Shown here one piece after another: positions 59,263-64,000 of a stretch of 64,000 nucleotides of DNA; the stretch's first letter is position 1, and each line of letters begins with the position of its first letter. The position numbers and the translations under genes are program-made. Source of the stretch: Haloglomus litoreum (lineage in GTDB: Archaea; Halobacteriota; Halobacteria; Halobacteriales; Haloarculaceae); NCBI RefSeq assembly GCF_029338515.1, contig NZ_CP119988.1, positions 124,001-188,000 on the forward strand, in the 5' to 3' direction. A model generated the notes under the pieces. That model had not been told where the DNA came from, did no database searches, and saw nothing but the letters and a program-made list of their open reading frames with translations.

Positions 59263-60000
59263 TCAGTGCCCGTCCTCGGGGCGCCCGCCGGGCGGCTCGA
59301 AGTGCATGTAGTAGTACAGCTTCGCGCCGGCGCCCTCGAACACTGACGACCCGTGGTTGACGAGTGCGACGTCGAACTCGTACTCGAGGAGGTTCGTCAG
59401 ATTCCGCTCGGCGGCGACCGCCGCCTCCGCGTCGAGGTCGAGGCCCGAGAACGACGCCGGGTGGACCAGGTACCCGCCCGGCAGTCCCCGCCGGTCGGCC
59501 CCGTTCATCGTGTCCCCGAGGACCGCGATCCCCGCGGCCTCGTCGACGAAACAGCTGTTACCGGGCGTGTGGCCGGGGACGTGGACGGCGGTGAACCGGC
59601 CGATGCGGTCCCCGTCCGCGAACCGCTCGTCGGCGGGGGTCGACACCTCCTCGCGGGCACGGACGTCCTCCTCGGCGGGGTACCAGACCGCGGGATCGTA
59701 GCGGTCGACGACGGCGTCGATGCCGCCGACGTGATCGAGGTGGCGGTGGGTGATGAGGAGCCGCTCGGGTTCGACCCCGACCTGCTCGATGCCGGCCAGC
59801 AGCCGGTCCTCGTGACCGGGCCAGCAGGTGTCGACGAGGGTGGGGGTCTCGCCCTCGCGCGCGAAGAGGTACGTCCGGAGCCGGTCGCGGGCCAGCGTGT
59901 CGGGCCCCTCGCCCGGTGGAGCCCAGGTGATGTCGTGAACGCCGTCGACTGGTTCGGTCACGGTCGGCGATGCTGCTGCATCGGGGGAGTCGCTCGCCAT
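59263..60000 (-). CDS. MBL-fold metallo-hydrolase
   Basis: A 245-residue metallo-beta-lactamase-fold hydrolase. The zinc motif is THRHLDHVGG, with later metal ligands in VPGHTPGN and AVLGDTM and in ALVNHGS. The family includes glyoxalase II-type and similar enzymes that act on thioesters or lactones. A close paralogue lies at 62800 and a 113-bp stretch of the two genes is identical. It is divergent from the aldehyde dehydrogenase gene and may hydrolyse a thioester or lactone of that route. Confidence 0.9.
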   Translation of the reverse strand: MASDSPDAAASPTVTEPVDGVHDITWAPPGEGPDTLARDRLRTYLFAREGETPTLVDTCWPGHEDRLLAGIEQVGVEPERLLITHRHLDHVGGIDAVVDRYDPAVWYPAEEDVRAREEVSTPADERFADGDRIGRFTAVHVPGHTPGNSCFVDEAAGIAVLGDTMNGADRRGLPGGYLVHPASFSGLDLDAEAAVAAERNLTNLLEYEFDVALVNHGSSVFEGAGAKLYYYMHFEPPGGRPEDGH

Positions 60001-60136
60001 ATCGCTGGCCCGGTGCCCGGGGAGTTAGCTCTTCGGTCCGCCCGCGACCGGGGAGCCCCCGTGCAGGGACCGCTGACATCTGTCGGAGCGCCGACAGATG
60101 GTTTTTTGTGATGTCCTCACATGGACTCGGACAGGT

Positions 60137-61576
60137 ATGGAGTCCGGAGCCACGGTCGATCGAGAGTACGGTCCGTACATCGACGGCTCGTTCCACGACG
60201 GAATCGAGCAGTTCGAGGTACTGAACCCGGCGACGAACGAGCCGGTCGCGACGGTGTGGGAGAGCGGCCCCGACCGCGTCGATCAGGCCATCCAGTCGAG
60301 CCTGCGTGCCCAGCCCGACTGGGCGGCCATGGATGGGGCCGAACGGGGCGAACTGCTGTTCGACCTCGCCGATGCCATCCGGGAGAACCGCGAGCGGTTC
60401 GCCCGCATCGACACGCTGGAGAACGGGCAGGTGCTCGCGGCCACGAAGGGTCGCACCAACGGCGTCGCGAACTACTTCGAGTTCTTCGCGGGGGTCGCCG
60501 ACAAGGTCGAGGGCGAGACCATCCCCGTGGACGGTGACCGCCTCGACTACACGCTCCGGGAGCCACTCGGTGTCACCGCCCAGATCGTCCCGTGGAACGC
60601 GCCCACCATCCTCGCCGCACGGGGCTTCGCGCCGGCGCTCGCGGCCGGGAACACCGTGGTCGCGAAGGCCGACCCGAAGACGCCGCTGGGCGTGCTGGAG
60701 CTCGCGGAACTCGCCTCGGAGGTCGGCTTCCCCGACGGCGTCATCAACGTCGTCCCCGGGGACGTCGAGGAGACCGGCCAGCCCCTCTCCGGCGACGACC
60801 GCGTCGACGGGCTGGTGTTCACTGGCTCCCGGCGCGGCGGCGAGGCCGTCATGAAGGCCGCCGCGGAGAGCATCGTCCCGGTGATGCTCGAACTCGGCGG
60901 GAAGTCACCGAGCCTCGTCTTCCCGGATGCCGACGTCGAGAAGGCCCTCGAGGGGACGGTGAACGTGTTCAACAACGCTGGGCAGGTCTGTTTCGCCACG
61001 ACCCGCCTGTTCGTCCACGAGTCGATCTACGACGAGTTCACCGACCGCCTCGTCGAGCGGGTCGAGGCGCTCAGCGTCGGTCCCGGCGACGAGGACCACG
61101 ACATCGGACCGCTCGCCTCGCCCGAGGCGCAGGACCGCGTCGCCACCTACGTCGACGGCGCCGTCGAGAACGGCGCGCGCCTCCTGGCCGGCGGCGAGAT
61201 CCCCCGCGAGGAGGGCAACTTCTACGCACCGACCGTCATCGACCGGGTCGACGACGACGCCGCCATCTCCTGCGAGGAGGTGTTCGGCCCCGTCCTCACC
61301 GTCTACGAGTTCTCCGACGAGGAGGAGGCCCTCGAACGGGCCAACGACACCGACTACGGCCTCTACGCGACCGTGTGGACGACCGACCTGCGCCGGGCCC
61401 ACCGGCTGGCGGGCGAGCTGGAGGCCGGGACCGTCTCGGTCAACGAGTTCCCCGCGGTCCCGACGGCGGCCCCCTTCGGCGGCTACAAGACGTCCGGCAT
61501 CGGCCGCGAGGGTGGCCTGCAGGCGCTCGAACACTACACCCAGCTGAAGAACGTCATCGTCAACCTGGAGGAGTGA
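60137..61576 (+). CDS. Aldehyde dehydrogenase (NAD(P)-dependent)
   Basis: A 479-residue ALDH superfamily enzyme. The Glu motif is LELGGKSPS and the catalytic Cys is C285 in FNNAGQVCFATTRLFVHES; the Rossmann loop LVFTGSRRGGEAVMKAA is present. The Asn needed for hydride transfer lies in QIVPWNAPTI. It would oxidise an aldehyde to an acid, for instance the product of a Pot-imported amine. A zinc alcohol dehydrogenase and the two MBL hydrolases lie alongside. The ATG at 60137 is chosen as the family start. Confidence 0.93.
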   Translation: MESGATVDREYGPYIDGSFHDGIEQFEVLNPATNEPVATVWESGPDRVDQAIQSSLRAQPDWAAMDGAERGELLFDLADAIRENRERFARIDTLENGQVLAATKGRTNGVANYFEFFAGVADKVEGETIPVDGDRLDYTLREPLGVTAQIVPWNAPTILAARGFAPALAAGNTVVAKADPKTPLGVLELAELASEVGFPDGVINVVPGDVEETGQPLSGDDRVDGLVFTGSRRGGEAVMKAAAESIVPVMLELGGKSPSLVFPDADVEKALEGTVNVFNNAGQVCFATTRLFVHESIYDEFTDRLVERVEALSVGPGDEDHDIGPLASPEAQDRVATYVDGAVENGARLLAGGEIPREEGNFYAPTVIDRVDDDAAISCEEVFGPVLTVYEFSDEEEALERANDTDYGLYATVWTTDLRRAHRLAGELEAGTVSVNEFPAVPTAAPFGGYKTSGIGREGGLQALEHYTQLKNVIVNLEE

Positions 61577-61626
61577 CGCGGTCGTCGGTCCTGTCCGCCC
61601 CGCCCTCACCGTCCGGGAGCGCCGGT

Positions 61627-62730
61627 TCAGTCGAAGGTGACGACGCCGCGGATGCCCTCGCCGGCCTCCATCCGCTCGAACGCCGTGTCCAGCTCGTCGA
61701 GGTCGTAGGTGTGGGTGACCAGCGCGTCGAGATCGAGGTGCCCGTCGGCGTACATCCGGGCGTACCGCGGGATGTCGTAGTGGGGGCGGAGCGAGCCGGC
61801 CACGCTCCCGATGATGGTCTTGCCTCCGGGGAGGAGGTCCCGCCGGGGGTGGACTCCGAGGCGCTCCTCGCCGTGGGCGCCGCCGACCATGACGGCCGTC
61901 CCGCCCGAGCGGGCGCTGGCGAGCGCCTGTTCCTGCACCTGCTGGTTCCCGATGCACTCGAAGGTGTAGTCGGGGCCGCCGTCGGTCAGCGCCTCGATGC
62001 GCTCGACCGGGTCCTCCTCGGCGGAGTTGACCGTGTGGGTCGCGCCGAGGTCGGCCGCGGCCTCGAGTCTGTTCTCGGCGATGTCGACGGTGACGAGCGG
62101 CGAGGTCCCGACCGCGTCGGCCCCGAGCAGCGCGCTCATACCGACCCCGCCACAGCCGAAGACCGCGACCGAACTCCCCGGGTCCACGTCCGCCGTCGAC
62201 AGCACGGAGCCGATGCCGGTCGAGGCGCCACAGCCCAGCAGCGCGGCCGCCTCCAGCGGCACGTCGTCGGGGATGGGGACCGCCGTCGACGCCGGGACGA
62301 CCGCCCGCTCGGCGAACGACGACTGGGCGAAGAAGTGCGAGAGCGACTCGCCGTCCCGTGACAGCCGGCGCGTACCGTCCAGCATGTGGCCCTGGTGGAC
62401 GGGCCCGTCGTTCTCACAGAGGAACGGTTCGCCCCGGTCGCAGGAGCCACAGGAGCCACAGTGGGTCGTCACCGAGAGGACGACCCGGTCCCCGGGCTCG
62501 ACGCTGCTGACGCGGTCGCCGACCGCCTCGACGACGCCCGCCCCCTCGTGGCCGAGGACGGCCGGGAGGTCGATGTCGGCCTCCCCGGCGTACCTGGCGT
62601 GGTCGGTGTGGCAGACGCCCACGGCACGGATGTCGACCAGTACCTCGTCCGACCGGGGTTCGTCCAGCTCGACCCGTTCGATGTTGAGTTCACGCGGTCC
62701 TTCCAGTACGGCTGCCTCGATCACCGGCAT
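61627..62730 (-). CDS. Zinc-dependent alcohol dehydrogenase
   Basis: A 367-residue medium-chain dehydrogenase. GVCHTDHARYAGEADIDLPA and LGHEGAGVVEAVG hold the catalytic-zinc Cys and His/Glu, the structural zinc has the Cys tetrad CGSCGSCDRGEPFLC, and the NAD loop is VFGCGGVGMSALLGAD. It oxidises an alcohol or reduces an aldehyde. Located next to an aldehyde dehydrogenase, it may complete an alcohol to acid route. Convergent with the aldehyde dehydrogenase gene (50 bp apart). Confidence 0.93.
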   Translation of the reverse strand: MPVIEAAVLEGPRELNIERVELDEPRSDEVLVDIRAVGVCHTDHARYAGEADIDLPAVLGHEGAGVVEAVGDRVSSVEPGDRVVLSVTTHCGSCGSCDRGEPFLCENDGPVHQGHMLDGTRRLSRDGESLSHFFAQSSFAERAVVPASTAVPIPDDVPLEAAALLGCGASTGIGSVLSTADVDPGSSVAVFGCGGVGMSALLGADAVGTSPLVTVDIAENRLEAAADLGATHTVNSAEEDPVERIEALTDGGPDYTFECIGNQQVQEQALASARSGGTAVMVGGAHGEERLGVHPRRDLLPGGKTIIGSVAGSLRPHYDIPRYARMYADGHLDLDALVTHTYDLDELDTAFERMEAGEGIRGVVTFD

Positions 62731-62799
62731 ACCCGTGCCTCTCGCTCATCGAACTTATAGTATGAGGGCGGTTGGCGCTCGCGTGCCGGCGCTGGGTCG

Positions 62800-63588
62800 T
62801 CAGTCGGGCCCGCACTCCCAGTCGGTTCGGTCGGGGGGGACCGGGAACGCGTCGTCGGCGTAGGTGACCCGCGGCTCGACGTCGAGATAGCGGAGGTCGT
62901 CCCAGAGGTAGCGGTACAGTTTCGCGCTGGCGTCCTCGAACACGGAGACGCCGTGGCTCAGTAGCGCGACGTCGAACTCGTAATCGAGGAGCCGGACCAG
63001 CCCCGCCGAGATCTCGACGTCGTGGCCGTCGCCCGGCGAGGCCGGGGGGTGGACGAGCCTTCCGGGCCGGAACCCGCGGCGGTCCGACCCGACCATGGTG
63101 TCACCGAACACCGCGACGCCGGCGGCCTCGTCGACGAAGGCGTAGTTGCCGGGCGTGTGGCCGGGGACGTGGACGGCGGTGAACCGGCCGATGGACTCCT
63201 CGTGGGTGAACTCGTGGTCCGGCGGCGTCGCCACCACGTCCCGAGAGGTGATCTCCTCCTCGGCGGGGTACCAGACCGTGGGGTCGTAGCGGTCGACGAC
63301 GGCGTCGATGCCGCCGACGTGATCGAGGTGGCGGTGGGTGATGAGGAGCCGCTCGGGTTCGACCCCGACCTGCTCGATGCCGGCCAGCAGCCGGTCGGCC
63401 TGGGCCGGCATCGACGTGTCGACCAGCGTCGGCACGTCGTCCGGGAAGTCGAGGAGGTACGAGCGGTGGTGACGGCCCCGGAGCGATGCGGGCGGTTCGC
63501 CGGGGGCGTGCCAGGTGACCTCGTGGACGTGGGGCAGGAGTTCGCGGACCGCCGGCGACGACGACACGGCGTGCTCGGGCGTGGGCAT
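62800..63588 (-). CDS. MBL-fold metallo-hydrolase, paralogue of 59263
   Basis: A 262-residue hydrolase with THRHLDHVGG, VPGHTPGN and AVFGDTM as zinc ligands. The segment from the LLAGIEQVGVEPERLLITHR start through the HLDH motif and following strand is identical or nearly so to the copy at 59263. At DNA level 63284-63396 and 59696-59808 are identical over 113 bp, while the flanks diverge, implying duplication with later exchange. Substrate unknown. Confidence 0.9.
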   Translation of the reverse strand: MPTPEHAVSSSPAVRELLPHVHEVTWHAPGEPPASLRGRHHRSYLLDFPDDVPTLVDTSMPAQADRLLAGIEQVGVEPERLLITHRHLDHVGGIDAVVDRYDPTVWYPAEEEITSRDVVATPPDHEFTHEESIGRFTAVHVPGHTPGNYAFVDEAAGVAVFGDTMVGSDRRGFRPGRLVHPPASPGDGHDVEISAGLVRLLDYEFDVALLSHGVSVFEDASAKLYRYLWDDLRYLDVEPRVTYADDAFPVPPDRTDWECGPD

Positions 63589-63700
63589 ACGAGCCACTCG
63601 CGGGAGCCAGGTCATATACCTTCGCGTCGACTCCCGGCCCCGGACGTGGCGTGCCATCCCGCCCTGCCGGCGCGCGAGCGGCGGCTCCGCGGTGAAAAAA

Positions 63701-63706
63701 TATAAA
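63701..63706 (+). promoter_or_regulatory. TATA box of the second DAO-type gene
   Basis: TATAAA, part of AAAAATATAAACG, begins 31 bp before the GTG at 63732, a leaderless-type promoter distinct from that of the first paralogue. Confidence 0.6.
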
Positions 63707-63731
63707 CGATAGGAGCACCCAACATCACCTC

Positions 63732-64000
63732 GTGAGTTCTATCGTCGTGGTAGGCGGCGGTATCATCGGGACCGGTATCGCCTACTACCTCAGAGACTCC
63801 GACCATCGAGTGACGCTCGTCGAGAAGAACCAGCTCGGGTCGGGCACGTCCCGGTACTCCACGGCCATGTTCGGCTGGCACTTCCCCCACCCGGCCGACT
63901 ACCTGTTCCGGCGCCGGAGCTGGGCGGGGTGGCGCGACGTCCTCGAGCAGACGGACCTCGAACACCACACCGTCGGGAACGTCAGGGTCGCCCGGTCCCA
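63732..64000 (+). CDS. FAD-dependent oxidoreductase, DAO family, partial
   Basis: The first 89 codons of a second DAO-type enzyme, cut by the window end. It starts with GTG and reads VSSIVVVGGGIIGTGIAYYL, then VEKNQLGSGTSRYSTAMFGW and HFPHPADYLFRRRSW. This is closely similar to the protein at 40088, with long identical DNA runs around ADYLFRRRSW. It probably oxidises an amine or amino acid. No leader ORF is present before it, in contrast to the first copy. Confidence 0.88.
   Translation, partial: MSSIVVVGGGIIGTGIAYYLRDSDHRVTLVEKNQLGSGTSRYSTAMFGWHFPHPADYLFRRRSWAGWRDVLEQTDLEHHTVGNVRVARS

Overview
The window is chromosomal DNA of a haloarchaeon (class Halobacteria). The evidence is a very high GC content with GC-rich third codon positions, strongly acidic proteins, mostly leaderless promoters with TATA-like boxes 25-35 bp before the start codon, Tat-type lipoproteins with Gly/Asp linkers, Bat-type HTH regulators, and haloarchaeal families such as RdfA with its SMC-like partner. 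No tRNA, rRNA or CRISPR array was recognised.

Layout. (1) 1-7.4 kb: a redox/metallocofactor cluster holding a MIP18-like protein, an O-methyltransferase, a cupin, a cytochrome-oxidase-I/NnrS-like membrane protein, a Bat-type regulator, a molybdopterin-domain protein, a truncated MobA, a radical SAM/SPASM enzyme, a small unknown protein and a DUF2249 protein. Five of these genes share an upstream 14-bp palindrome (CCGAAN4TTCGG), and in four the palindrome ends 37-38 bp before the start codon. This looks like one small regulon, plausibly anaerobic/denitrification-type. (2) 7.4-11.6 kb: CPBP protease, thioredoxin, MutS. (3) 11.7-13.6 kb: a lower-GC accessory patch with a nucleotidyltransferase two-gene unit and a hairpin-rich noncoding remnant. 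(4) 13.7-18.3 kb: a pilin-like protein, a Cdc6-like AAA ATPase with a winged-helix protein and, divergent from them, a compact three-gene ubiquitin-like operon: a Ubl with a Gly-rich tail, an E2-like protein with an apparent catalytic Cys, and a JAB(JAMM)-E1 fusion. Canonical haloarchaeal SAMP/UbaA conjugation has no E2, so this operon is the most striking item in the window. (5) 18.4-20.7 kb: a zinc-ribbon HTH protein, a gene-poor AT-rich kilobase, and a tiny CxxC protein.

(6) 20.7-64 kb: a long catabolic and transport region. A branched-chain-type ABC importer is split into LivGF (22.3-23.7 kb) and LivJHM (26.2-29.5 kb), with RidA-family proteins and a gentisate-dioxygenase-like bicupin between them. 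Then follow an amidohydrolase, a third RidA, a Rieske ferredoxin, an AhpD/CMD protein, a flavin/PLP-oxidase-like protein, a hydroxyacid dehydrogenase, EamA and SLC13 transporters, an enolase-superfamily enzyme, a CPWA-type glutathione-transferase-fold protein, a flavin reductase and a DAO-type oxidase. An IclR regulator faces an operon of FAH-type hydrolase, APH-type kinase and an enolase paralogue with altered active-site residues. A second hydroxyacid dehydrogenase, an amidase and a second IclR come next. RdfA and the SMC-related protein (49.3-52 kb) form a housekeeping/cell-shape island. The last part holds a class III CoA-transferase, an enoyl-CoA hydratase, a spermidine/putrescine-type ABC importer, two closely related MBL hydrolases, an aldehyde dehydrogenase, a zinc alcohol dehydrogenase, and the start of a second DAO-type oxidase nearly matching the first.

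The catabolic genes read as import of organic acids, amino-acid-like or amine compounds, oxidation or deamination, Rid-type removal of reactive imines, aldehyde oxidation, and CoA- or hydroxyacid-level processing. Specific substrates cannot be read from sequence alone.
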